From contig CALRQP020000001.1 of assembly GCA_943370355.1 (NCBI GenBank), positions 62,001 to 126,000 on the forward strand: 64,000 nucleotides of DNA. The letters are read 5' to 3'. The position numbers and the translations under genes were made by a program. Shown here piece by piece: positions 42,954 to 50,528 of the stretch (position 1 is the first letter of the stretch; each line of letters begins with the position of its first letter). Below the pieces are notes generated by a model that was given only the letters and a program-made list of their open reading frames with translations, was not told where the DNA came from and did no database searches. The stretch comes from JADCGM01 sp943370355. GTDB taxonomy: Bacteria; Pseudomonadota; Alphaproteobacteria; Sphingomonadales; Sphingomonadaceae.

Positions 42954-44458
42954 TCATTTGCGGTGGGGGTTGTAGGGGGAGGAAGTCCCCCTGGTGGAGT
43001 GCCGCCGCTAGAGGGGGCGGATGGATTGAAGTAGAACGTGAATTCTATCTCATCGTCTCCGATCTCGACCTTTTCCAAAATCGTTTCGATCACCAAACGC
43101 TTCTCTGGCTTGGAAAGGCTGGGGAAGCGATCTGCCAACCCTTGCGACTCTTTGGCGATCTCGGCCTGTTGCTCGATTGAAGCGGCAAGGCGCTGGCGCT
43201 TGATATGGAGCTTGGGAAGCTCGTCTTCCAACTGCTTGTGCCGGTCGCCAAAGGCTACGTAGCGCTTGCCAAAGCCATGCTGATCAAGCGCGCCAGACTG
43301 ATGCAAGCCAATCAAATGGTCGATGTCCCGATCTACCTTGGCAATGGTGGCCTGATGGGAAATGATCTGACCGTCGAGGTCGGTCAGCGCCCGCTCGGCT
43401 GCACTTTTCCGATCCGCTAAATCGGCTTGTGAAAACACATATCGGCGAAGCTCCAGGACGAAGCATTCCTCCAAAATGTCGAGTTCGATTTTGCGCTTGC
43501 AGGCGGTGCACGTGTATTTCTCGGTCTTGGACAGGACATACATTTTGCCGCCGCATTGGCAGAAACACAGGCCACCAAAGAGGGTGGTTGCAGTGCGCGG
43601 TTGGCGCGCACCGGACAAGCGCTGCTCGGACAACATGCCGTTGCACTCATTCCAGAGTTCCTCTGAAATGATGGCTTCGACCGGCTGATATACCCATTCG
43701 CTTTCTGGCTTTTCGAGCCAGCCAGAACCACGCTGCCCTTGCTTGGTATAGTTGGCCCGCTTCCAGCCCTTGGCTGTTGGATCACGCACAAGGCGATCAA
43801 TGGTGGTGTCGCTCCATTTGCTGCCATTTCGTGTGCGGTGCCCCATGTCATTGAGCATCCGGGCTACCACCTTCTTACGGCGATGCTCATGCAGCAAGGT
43901 GTAGATCAGCTTGCGAATAGGTGCTTCGGCAGGGTCAACCAGCAAGCGCTTATCCACCCAACGGTAGCCGTAAGGCGCAGGCCCGCCCAAGGGTTTACCC
44001 ATTGCTGCCCGAACCGGCACGCTGGCCTGAACGCGGGCTGAGATTTCCTCGCGCTCCCAGTTCGCCATCGCAGCCAGCATATTGTAGAACATGCGGCCGG
44101 CAGGCGTTGAGGTGTCGATGCTCTCGGCAAGCGAAACAAGGTCAGCATTGGCTTTCTGGAACAGGTCGGCGAACTCCAGCAGTTCCCGATTATTGCGAGA
44201 CAGCCGGGCCAGCTTGGAAAAGATCAAACCGCTGATGTGGCCCGATTGCACGTCGGCAATCATGCGCCGGGCTTCTGGGTGGTCGATCACTCGCTTGCCG
44301 GAAACGGCCTCTAGCCGGTAAACCTCCGTGACCTGCCAGCCCTTGCTTTCGGCATATGAGCGAGCACGATGCTCATGCACATCAAGGGACTCGTCCTGCA
44401 CCTGCAAATCGGTGGAGACGCGTAGCCAGATGCCGATCTGCTTCTGCTGGTGTGCCAT
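42686..44458 (-). CDS. large serine integrase with host-encoded C-terminal tail
   Basis: A serine recombinase of 590 residues. The catalytic domain has Ser15 in WLRVSTD and SKLARLSRNNRELLEFA; the recombinase domain has PYGYRWVDK and AKGWKRANY; a zinc ribbon has CQCGGKMYV and CTACKRKI; a coiled coil follows. It resembles element integrases that recombine attP and attB. The frame passes the attL junction near 42932, so about the last 81 residues come from comM antisense sequence. ATG 44458 is preferred to TTG 44464. It lies 55 bases downstream of the CD-NTase gene on the same strand. Confidence 0.92.
   Translation of the reverse strand: MAHQQKQIGIWLRVSTDLQVQDESLDVHEHRARSYAESKGWQVTEVYRLEAVSGKRVIDHPEARRMIADVQSGHISGLIFSKLARLSRNNRELLEFADLFQKANADLVSLAESIDTSTPAGRMFYNMLAAMANWEREEISARVQASVPVRAAMGKPLGGPAPYGYRWVDKRLLVDPAEAPIRKLIYTLLHEHRRKKVVARMLNDMGHRTRNGSKWSDTTIDRLVRDPTAKGWKRANYTKQGQRGSGWLEKPESEWVYQPVEAIISEELWNECNGMLSEQRLSGARQPRTATTLFGGLCFCQCGGKMYVLSKTEKYTCTACKRKIELDILEECFVLELRRYVFSQADLADRKSAAERALTDLDGQIISHQATIAKVDRDIDHLIGLHQSGALDQHGFGKRYVAFGDRHKQLEDELPKLHIKRQRLAASIEQQAEIAKESQGLADRFPSLSKPEKRLVIETILEKVEIGDDEIEFTFYFNPSAPSSGGTPPGGLPPPTTPTANDHKTATLPQGFIAAMSCTRAGYCTCAAARAMMMLPVSSGWRRLSSTGRLNSGSSSRNSTPRWAMLTSPGRALVPPPTSAGIEAEWCGAR
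42915..42960. other. left attachment junction (attL) of the integrated element
   Basis: comM similarity ends at ATGAACCCCTGC (42921-42932), where the family would continue with another cysteine codon. To the right the bases belong to the integrase end of the element. The exact crossover and the matching attR cannot be fixed, because the right end lies outside the window. Confidence 0.75.
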
Positions 44459-44513
44459 GCCCAAAGTGTAGCAATCGGGGGGCTGCGCTCAATGGGAATG
44501 AGTCGAGTTGAGT

Positions 44514-45284
44514 CTATTCCGGGATGAGATTTTTGACCTCGGCCTCAGCGGAATACGGCATATTTTCCCGCTCAAGCCGCCGAACTTCGGCGACTATTCT
44601 CTTCGCGCGTTCAACCCTTTCCTTGCCCCACTGAGTAGCAGTTGGAACAGTGAGTTTTTCGAATGTCTCCAACAGATAGTCACGTTGATTGCTTATGAAA
44701 AAATAGTGTTGATCTACAACCCATTTTTCCAGCGCGTAGGAGTCGAAGACGAAGCTGTTTTTGGCATTCCAGTATTTCATCAAGCGGATAGTTGGCTTTA
44801 TGAGATAGTGGTTGGCAGTATTTTTAGCCGTCAGGCTGGTATTGAAATCGTTGGGATTAGTTATCTGCCACGCATCGCCGCCCTTAGGGATCTGATAACC
44901 GCCCCACGCGCTTGCGAGCGCAGGAACGAGATCAAACTTTATATGATTAAGCTCAAGTACAATCGTCGGCGATGACTGCTTCACGTCCGATGACGAATAA
45001 TAGGTGTCAACGAACTTTCGAAGTCGGTTGAGGTAAGTCTGTGGGGTGTAACCGCCTTCGGCGAACACGATCATATAATCGATGTCGGAATGGCTATCCA
45101 TTTTGCGCGGAAGGATCGTGCCCCGCGTCGATGAGCCAAACCGAAAGTGCGAAGTCAGGCCAGTCCCAAAATACGAATTGAGGCGGGTTTGCAATGTGGC
45201 GATTGATCGGTTGATCGAATCCTGTTCGGAGGTCGTTAGCACGGCATCGCTGGCACGGCCTGCAAGATAGCTATTTACCGACAT
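44514..45284 (-). CDS. SMODS-domain CD-NTase (CBASS-type nucleotide second-messenger synthase)
   Basis: A 256-residue nucleotidyltransferase of the polymerase-beta fold. The motifs are FRFGSSTRGT (Gly50-Ser51), SHSDIDYMIVF with metal ligands Asp67 and Asp69, and the third acidic residue Asp118 in HIKFDLVPAL. C-terminal OAS1-like helices follow (TAKNTANHYLIKPTIRLMKYW). In CBASS such enzymes make cyclic oligonucleotides on phage infection. ATG 45284 lies one base after the stop of the SLATT gene. The region is clearly AT-richer than the chromosomal core, consistent with acquired cargo. The product nucleotide cannot be predicted. Confidence 0.88.
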   Translation of the reverse strand: MSVNSYLAGRASDAVLTTSEQDSINRSIATLQTRLNSYFGTGLTSHFRFGSSTRGTILPRKMDSHSDIDYMIVFAEGGYTPQTYLNRLRKFVDTYYSSSDVKQSSPTIVLELNHIKFDLVPALASAWGGYQIPKGGDAWQITNPNDFNTSLTAKNTANHYLIKPTIRLMKYWNAKNSFVFDSYALEKWVVDQHYFFISNQRDYLLETFEKLTVPTATQWGKERVERAKRIVAEVRRLERENMPYSAEAEVKNLIPE

Positions 45285-45285
45285 A

Positions 45286-45822
45286 CTATTTGTCCACCGC
45301 GTGGGTCGCCTCGCCCGCGTCGATTCCTTGGCGGGCCTTAACAAAGTCCGCGTTGCTATACGGAAGGCTGGCCGTGTTCAGTTCATTTCGACGCTTGGTG
45401 AACTCGTCCAAACTCGACACGGCAGCTTGTTCATCACAAGCATGATCAATCCTGATCTGACGAAAGACCCGCGCATCATTGCGTAGGCTCAAATACTGAT
45501 CGCCAGAGCTTTTATGAGCCGAGGATCGCTCCGAAGGCTTCAAGAATGTTGAAAGGGCGGTGAGAACGGCGACCAAGCTTGATATTGAGCCTCCGATCAC
45601 CGGATATTCCTTAAAAAATGCAACCCCCGCAAAACTGCTCAAAACGACTGCTGGTATACCAAGCCAATAATGATATCGCCCCCACCTGCTTGCCGCATTG
45701 AAATGAGACTTTCCCGAGTGAATACAGTCTTCTTCAATACGCAGTAGTTCGCTTCGAATAGCCTCGATCGGGCTAGACGGAACAGCGGCGGTAGTGAGAA
45801 CAGTATCAGATGGAACAGACAT
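45286..45822 (-). CDS. SLATT-domain two-TM effector
   Basis: A 178-residue protein with a soluble N-terminal helix (EAIRSELLRIEEDCIHSGKSH), two adjacent TM helices (about residues 52-70 and 75-94) and a C-terminal helical tail with YLSLRNDARVFRQIRID. This order is typical of SLATT effectors, proposed to open membrane pores when a CD-NTase signal is produced. It is the first gene of the pair and is joined to the CD-NTase gene by a one-base gap. No ubiquitin-like, HORMA or TRIP13 accessory genes are present, so this would be a minimal (type I-like) CBASS. Confidence 0.85.
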   Translation of the reverse strand: MSVPSDTVLTTAAVPSSPIEAIRSELLRIEEDCIHSGKSHFNAASRWGRYHYWLGIPAVVLSSFAGVAFFKEYPVIGGSISSLVAVLTALSTFLKPSERSSAHKSSGDQYLSLRNDARVFRQIRIDHACDEQAAVSSLDEFTKRRNELNTASLPYSNADFVKARQGIDAGEATHAVDK

Positions 45823-45852
45823 AGAACAAGCATAGCAAATGAGCGCCGTCGG

Positions 45853-45957
45853 TCAAGGGCACGAGAGCGTGGCCTCTCCCGGAAACACCCGGCTCAGCTC
45901 TCCGTCGATCATCTGCACATATAGGCATTGGTTCGGCAGCCTCTGGAGATCGGCAAG
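45853..45957 (-). pseudogene. 3' remnant of a second T4CP-like ATPase gene
   Basis: The minus strand reads LADLQRLPNQCLYVQMIDGE and continues ELSRVFPGEATLSCP to a stop. This closely matches the C-terminal part of the intact ATPase at 49162-50385 (LADLQSLPNHSLYVQMMIEG, EPSRVFSGNS). Only the tail is present: upstream similarity ends at about 45957. It lies directly in front of the SLATT gene. Confidence 0.8.
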
Positions 45958-46011
45958 CTAGCTGGTGGGTCGAAGCGAGTCGGGGACGAGACGGCTTGAA
46001 ACAGCCCGAAA

Positions 46012-46281
46012 TCAGGCCCGGCATTCAGGCAATGACAAGAGGTTGTCGTTCCATTTCCCGTCGGCATATGTCCGCAGATATTTGCCGTTGGCACCGTTGA
46101 CGACACCGATGTTTCCCCGGTTGCCGGACACCAACGTAAAGAACGTATTGGTTTTGGCTTCAATGGACTCGATCACTTGTTGCCGGGTCCAATGCCACTG
46201 GGGGCCACCAAGGTGGGTGATGCCCTCATGAGGATCACTGCGGGGCTGTTTGTTGATGCAGGTAACTTGAACGTCTGCCAT
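46012..46281 (-). CDS. DUF3892-like protein
   Basis: An 89-residue protein beginning MADVQVTCINKQPRSDPHEGITHLGG and containing WHWTRQQVIESIEAK and NGKYLRTYADGKWNDNLLSLPEC. These are the hallmarks of DUF3892, a small family common in mobile elements and of unknown function. A possible ribosome site (GAGGGAC) lies upstream of the ATG. Confidence 0.8.
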   Translation of the reverse strand: MADVQVTCINKQPRSDPHEGITHLGGPQWHWTRQQVIESIEAKTNTFFTLVSGNRGNIGVVNGANGKYLRTYADGKWNDNLLSLPECRA

Positions 46282-46319
46282 CGGATTGTCCCTCGCTCAG
46301 CTATGAAATCGTATAAGAT

Positions 46320-46508
46320 TTAGGAATTGCGTGTGTCGCGGCCATCCGGCTCACGGGCGACACCCTTGAAGGGCGAACCACCGCTTTTCACTTCCATGAA
46401 GTGGCCAGTGCGCTCGTTGCGCTTCTGGTAGTTGCCGTCATCACGCTGAAACTGCGTCCGCGCCGTCACCGCGCCACGGCGGAAATTGTCTCCGGTATTC
46501 TTGGCCAT
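46320..46508 (-). CDS. small element-borne protein of unknown function
   Basis: A 62-residue basic protein starting at ATG 46508 (MAKNTGDNFRRGAVTAR), with AGGAGA placed 6 bases upstream. It contains NYQKRNERTGHFMEVKSGGSPFKGV. This resembles short proteins found widely in plasmids and islands (often with a K-x-GG-x-PFKGV tail), but no function is known. The longer frame to 46604 is not supported by a ribosome site. Confidence 0.6.
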   Translation of the reverse strand: MAKNTGDNFRRGAVTARTQFQRDDGNYQKRNERTGHFMEVKSGGSPFKGVAREPDGRDTRNS

Positions 46509-46524
46509 AAATTCTCCTGTGCGC

Positions 46525-46785
46525 CTAATTGAACGTGTAACGCTTCCAAGGGATCGCGTGCTGCGGCACGCCCGCGAGGAATTGGGAAATGTCTGAGCGG
46601 CCAAAATACGTGGCCTGACCGCGCGAGTCCTGAGACATCAGAACAATGGGCATGCCCGGAAAATATGGGCTGAAGCTGCGTATCGCTGACGCCGCTTCCT
46701 GCCGGTTATCAGTCACATGACGCTTGACCACCACGACCGCAAAGGTCTGGCCCTGCTCCCTTATCACTGCACCTTCCAACTGCAT
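46525..46785 (-). CDS. small conserved element protein
   Basis: An 86-residue protein starting at ATG 46785 (MQLEGAVIREQGQTFAVVVVK), preceded by GAAGGGA. It has FPGMPIVLMSQDSRGQATYFGRSD in the middle and ends IPWKRYTFN. I recognise the type as a short protein carried by mobile elements in proteobacteria, without known function. It lies 16 bases upstream of the 62-residue gene on the same strand and probably shares its transcript. It is divergent from the XRE gene at 46954. Confidence 0.65.
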   Translation of the reverse strand: MQLEGAVIREQGQTFAVVVVKRHVTDNRQEAASAIRSFSPYFPGMPIVLMSQDSRGQATYFGRSDISQFLAGVPQHAIPWKRYTFN

Positions 46786-46877
46786 GATAAAATCCCTTCG
46801 TCCGATCATTCGCGACTCGAACGGGGGGTTCGGGTGCTGATCCGGATATCGCGCGAGTCGCGGAGAGTGTCAATCAC

Positions 46878-46915
46878 AAACATGTGTGTGTGCATAACAG
46901 AAACATTTGTTTGTG
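46878..46915. promoter_or_regulatory. two 15-base direct repeats, candidate XRE operators
   Basis: AAACATGTGTGTGTG (46878-46892) and AAACATTTGTTTGTG (46901-46915) match at 13 of 15 positions and start 23 bases apart, about two helical turns. Both carry weak internal dyads, and CACAAACA/TGTTTGTG form an inverted pair across the region. They lie in the divergent gap upstream of the XRE gene at 46954. Confidence 0.55.
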
Positions 46916-46953
46916 ACGTTGACGCAGAGACTCGCGTCTGACAAAGATTCCGT

Positions 46954-47310
46954 ATGGATGACAAGGCTATCTACAGACTGCTCGGCAGATCGGTCGCTGC
47001 TCGTCGCTCGTCGCTTGGACTGACGCAGCAGGATTTGGCTGACAAAGTTGGTGTCTCGCGCGCATCAATCGCCAACATCGAATGTGGACGGCAAAAGGTG
47101 TTGCTGCACCAAGTATATGGCTTGGTCGTTGCCCTGGACCTCAAGTCGATCGTGGACCTTATTCCTACACTGCCGCCCAAGCGTGAATCTGCGGTCACGC
47201 CGCAGAGACTGGCAGTATCAGGCAATGTCGTTTCGGATTCCGAATTGGTCGGGATCGAGCAGCTGATTCACCGCGCGCTAGGTGGGCTGCCCGCCGGCGT
47301 AGCTCAATGA
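46954..47310 (+). CDS. XRE-family helix-turn-helix repressor
   Basis: A 118-residue protein with an N-terminal HTH of the Cro/CI type (RRSSLGLTQQDLADKVGVSRASIANIECGRQ, residues about 17-47) and an unstructured, proline-containing C-terminal part. Its stop overlaps the start of the ImmA/IrrE gene (ATGA). By analogy with ImmR-ImmA of ICEBs1, it may repress element functions until cut by the peptidase. No good ribosome site is seen, so translation may be weak or leaderless. Confidence 0.88.
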   Translation: MDDKAIYRLLGRSVAARRSSLGLTQQDLADKVGVSRASIANIECGRQKVLLHQVYGLVVALDLKSIVDLIPTLPPKRESAVTPQRLAVSGNVVSDSELVGIEQLIHRALGGLPAGVAQ

Positions 47311-47828
47311 GCGCCTTACAAGAAAATGCGAGGGAGCAGGCCCGGATAGTCCTGAAGGATTATGGTGATGTGAACGCTCCCGTCCCCGTCGAGAAAATTA
47401 TCAAAAGACGCGGCATCCGAATGCAGTTCTCCCCGCTTGATCAAGAGCTCTCCGGCATGGCCTTGGTCAAAGACGGAATTTCTGTGATCGGCGTCAACGC
47501 GCTGCATCACCCCAACCGTCAGCGATTTACGATGGCTCATGAGCTTGGGCATCATATTATGCACCGTCCACAGATTGAGGGAACGGTTCACATAGATAAG
47601 GGCTTTGCAATTCTCTTGCGCGACACTTTGGCTTCGTTGGGCACAGATCGAATGGAGATAGAGGCAAACGCCTTTGCTTCTGAACTTCTACTGCCAAAAC
47701 ATCTTATCGAACCCCATGTTGATGTTGAGGGGTTTGATTTGGACGACATTGACCAGTTGCAGTCTCTAGCAAAACGCTTCAAAGTAAGTCTCTCGGCACT
47801 GCAATATAGGTTGCTTGCCTTCTCCTAG
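47307..47828 (+). CDS. ImmA/IrrE-family zinc metallopeptidase
   Basis: A 173-residue peptidase. The zinc motif HELGHH (His78-Glu79, His82) is followed by EIEANAFASELLLPK, where the glutamate is the usual third ligand. Members cleave partner XRE repressors in response to DNA damage or mating signals. It is translationally coupled to the XRE gene and lies 15 bases before the exonuclease gene, giving a three-gene operon. The specific target and trigger are inferred from family precedent only. Confidence 0.92.
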   Translation: MSALQENAREQARIVLKDYGDVNAPVPVEKIIKRRGIRMQFSPLDQELSGMALVKDGISVIGVNALHHPNRQRFTMAHELGHHIMHRPQIEGTVHIDKGFAILLRDTLASLGTDRMEIEANAFASELLLPKHLIEPHVDVEGFDLDDIDQLQSLAKRFKVSLSALQYRLLAFS

Positions 47829-47843
47829 ATTCGGGAGGCTACG

Positions 47844-49226
47844 GTGAGCTTCGTTTTTTATGATACCGAAACTACCGGCACCAACAAATTTTTTGATCAG
47901 ATTTTGCAATTCGGAGCAATTCGCACCGACGAAAATTTAAACGAAATTGACCGGTTTGAAATTCGTTGTCGATTGCTGCCTCATATGGTCATGTCGCCGG
48001 GAGCAATGCTGGTAACGGGCGTTACCATTGCGCAGGCGACTGATCCGTCCCTACCCACTCACTATGAGATGGTGCGAGCTATCCGCGCCAAACTGCTTGA
48101 ATGGTCGCCAGCAATCTTTGTCGGCTATAACAGCATGGCGTTTGACGAGGAACTATTTCGCCAAGCTCAATATCAGACCCTGCACAACCCATATCTCACC
48201 AATCGTGATGGCAACACGCGGGCTGATGCCATGATGCTCGTCAAGGCCGTGGCACAGTTTGAGCAAAGCTGCCTGACCATCCCACAAAAATCTAACGGCA
48301 GGCCAAACTTCAAGCTCGATCAACTGGCACCAGCGAATGGTTTCGATCATACCAATGCTCATGATGCGATGGCCGACGTTGAAGCCGTAATTCACCTGTG
48401 CAAAATCGTGGCCGAAGACGCTTCGAGCGAATGGTCCAATTTTATTCGCTTCTCCCAAAAGGCTGCCGCAGACGCGTTCTTGCTTGATGGTGATGCGATT
48501 TTGGTGACCGAGTTTTATTCCTTCGGCGGACAGAAGCATTTCCCGGTGGTCTGTATCGGCGCTGACCGCGAAAATTCGAACAAGCGGCTCTGCGTTGATC
48601 TGACTCATGATCCCAGCGGTTTTCGTGCCATGTCGCATGGGCAACTGATTACCTGCATCGCAAACGGGCCAAAGCCGCTTCGCAAAGTGAAGATCAATGC
48701 AGCGCCAACATTGCGATCAATCGACGAAGCTCCGTCATGGTGCCTTGGCGGGCTATCGGAAGCGGAGATTGCACGACGGGCGGCAGCCGTCCTATCGGAC
48801 ACGGAGCTAGTTTCGCGCCTACTGGCCGCCTACGAAGGTAGCAAAACTGAGTATGATAAGTCTCCCCACGTCGAGGAGCTTATCTACGGAGGATTTGCCC
48901 AACCTGATGATGAAAAGATCATGGAGCGCTTCCATGAAACCCCGTGGGAAGAGCGACACGTCCTTGTCCCGCAATTCACCGACGAGCGTTTCAGATTTCT
49001 TGCCGCTCGGGTGATCTATGCCCAGCATCCAAGCTATCTGTCTGCTTCTCTCCAGGCTGAAGTCCGTGCCCACATACGGGAAAGGGTGTTCTTTGATGGA
49101 GAATGCGATTGGGGCACTATCCCCAAGGCGCTTGCAGAGTGCGAAGAGAAATCCCCCTCTGTTACGCTGCCTCAGCGCGAGTTGCTAATTCGGTATCGGG
49201 AAGCGCTATTGGCCTTCGAAGTCTGA
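47844..49226 (+). CDS. ExoI (SbcB)-like 3'-5' DEDDh exonuclease
   Basis: A 460-residue protein starting at GTG 47844 with GGGAGG upstream. The ExoI motif is FYDTETTGTN (Asp7, Glu9), the Exo II region is FVGYNSMAFDEELFRQ, and Exo III is HDAMADVEA with catalytic His-Asp. The central SH3-like part (PVVCIGADRENSNKRLCVDL) and C-terminal helices match exodeoxyribonuclease I architecture, which degrades single-stranded DNA. It appears to be an element-borne copy linked to an XRE/ImmA switch. Its end overlaps the convergent T4CP-like gene by 65 bases. Confidence 0.88.
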   Translation: MSFVFYDTETTGTNKFFDQILQFGAIRTDENLNEIDRFEIRCRLLPHMVMSPGAMLVTGVTIAQATDPSLPTHYEMVRAIRAKLLEWSPAIFVGYNSMAFDEELFRQAQYQTLHNPYLTNRDGNTRADAMMLVKAVAQFEQSCLTIPQKSNGRPNFKLDQLAPANGFDHTNAHDAMADVEAVIHLCKIVAEDASSEWSNFIRFSQKAAADAFLLDGDAILVTEFYSFGGQKHFPVVCIGADRENSNKRLCVDLTHDPSGFRAMSHGQLITCIANGPKPLRKVKINAAPTLRSIDEAPSWCLGGLSEAEIARRAAAVLSDTELVSRLLAAYEGSKTEYDKSPHVEELIYGGFAQPDDEKIMERFHETPWEERHVLVPQFTDERFRFLAARVIYAQHPSYLSASLQAEVRAHIRERVFFDGECDWGTIPKALAECEEKSPSVTLPQRELLIRYREALLAFEV

Positions 49227-50385
49227 CAAGACTATTCCCCGAAAATACCCGGCTCGGCTCTCCCTCAATCATCATCTGCACATAGAGGGAGTGGTTTGGC
49301 AGGCTCTGGAGGTCGGCCAGTTCGATGCCACTCCCAAATAGCCGGGTCAGCAATTTTGCATCCTCTGGCCCAGTGCGAAAGGCGATCATCGTTCCGACAT
49401 TGCCCAGAACGGCCGCCTGAACGTCCTCGTCCAATTGGTGGAGATACTGGTTGGCGAGGATCACACCCAAGGCAGCCTTACGAACCTCCGACAGCATGGT
49501 GGCTGTGCCACCGGTCAAGAGATGTTCAAATTCGTCCAAATACAAGAATGCCGGTCGACGCTTGGTCTCTGGGGTATCGAGCCGCGATAGGGCAGCAAGC
49601 GCGATAGTCTGAGTGAACATGCTGCCAAGAAAATGAGCGGTGTCGCTACCGATCAAACCACGCGCCAGATTGACGATCACGATCTGGCCCTGATCCATCG
49701 CCCGCCGAAACGACACGTCCTCGCGGTGCGTCACCAAGGTCTGCATCATGACGGGATCGGTCAGGAAGGCTCCAACCTTGTTCTGTATCGGCGCGATGGC
49801 ATCAAAGAGCGTGCGTCCCCATAGTTTCGAGAACTCCACGTCAAAAAAGTAGCGCACCTGCCGGTTGGTGACCTTGGCCGTCACCCGCGCCCGAAACTCC
49901 TTTTCCGATAGCATCTTCAATATGTCTGGCAGCGAGGCGCCACCATATTCCAACAGGGCATAGAGCACGTTCCGAAGGATATGCTCCATACGGCTGCCCC
50001 AGGACTTTTCACCGAAGTGGTGGCGGAAGGTTTCCAAAAGGCCGGAGACTACGCGCGGGATATATGCCGCGGCGACGTTTCGCAGCGGGTTGTAGCCATA
50101 CCCGCCGGGGGCATTGGCAACGTCGATGTAGATCAGACGGTGTTGCTGATCCTCCGGCACGCGTGCGGCCAATCGCTCGGCAAGGTCGCCATGCGGATCA
50201 ATTAATATCATGCCCCGACCGGCAGCAATGTCCTGCATGGCCAAAGCTTCAATCAAGGTGGATTTGCCGGTGCCTGTTTTGCCCAGCACATAGACGTGTT
50301 GCAGGCGGTCAGCTTGATAGAGGCCGATAGGCTGGGGAGGTCGCCGGCTGTTGGTCACTGCGAAGTATGAAATGTCGGGATTCAT
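49162..50385 (-). CDS. T4CP/TraM-recognition-type ATPase
   Basis: A 407-residue AAA-type ATPase. Walker A is VLGKTGTGKST (residues about 33-43), followed by LIDPHGDLAERLA, and Walker B is FLYLDEFEHLL. RKAALGVILANQYLHQLDEDVQ is the motif region of VirD4/TraD-like coupling proteins. It lacks the N-terminal TM anchor of classical coupling proteins. It probably pumps DNA during transfer or maintenance of the element. ATG 50385 is used; GTG 50391 is possible. A decayed tail of a paralogue sits at 45853-45957. Confidence 0.85.
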   Translation of the reverse strand: MNPDISYFAVTNSRRPPQPIGLYQADRLQHVYVLGKTGTGKSTLIEALAMQDIAAGRGMILIDPHGDLAERLAARVPEDQQHRLIYIDVANAPGGYGYNPLRNVAAAYIPRVVSGLLETFRHHFGEKSWGSRMEHILRNVLYALLEYGGASLPDILKMLSEKEFRARVTAKVTNRQVRYFFDVEFSKLWGRTLFDAIAPIQNKVGAFLTDPVMMQTLVTHREDVSFRRAMDQGQIVIVNLARGLIGSDTAHFLGSMFTQTIALAALSRLDTPETKRRPAFLYLDEFEHLLTGGTATMLSEVRKAALGVILANQYLHQLDEDVQAAVLGNVGTMIAFRTGPEDAKLLTRLFGSGIELADLQSLPNHSLYVQMMIEGEPSRVFSGNSLVRLRRPIALPDTELATRAEAA

Positions 50386-50431
50386 TCCCACATTGTGACT
50401 TTGCCAACGACCATTCGGCAGGAGCTACGGC

Positions 50432-50446
50432 GTCACCTGTGGTGAC
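50432..50446. promoter_or_regulatory. 15-bp inverted repeat in a divergent promoter region
   Basis: GTCACC-TGT-GGTGAC is a perfect inverted repeat 47 bases upstream of the T4CP-like start and in the gap shared with the divergent DUF2958 gene. A candidate operator. Confidence 0.45.
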
Positions 50447-50492
50447 ATTCCGCCTTCGTTTCAGGACTTTGCACAAAGCGCACACTGCTCGT

Positions 50493-50510
50493 GGTGAGAA
50501 TCATCTCACC
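50493..50510. promoter_or_regulatory. 18-bp inverted repeat upstream of the DUF2958 gene
   Basis: GGTGAGA-ATCA-TCTCACC is a perfect 7-bp inverted repeat ending 18 bases before the DUF2958 start codon. It could be an operator or a hairpin in the leader that limits translation. Confidence 0.45.
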
Positions 50511-50528
50511 GCTGGGAAAGGCAGTGAC

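Noticed and set aside
44465..44513. separate promoter for the integrase between the CD-NTase and integrase genes
   Set aside because: The 55-base gap shows no clear -35/-10 pair, so I did not annotate one; the integrase may be transcribed from the CBASS side.
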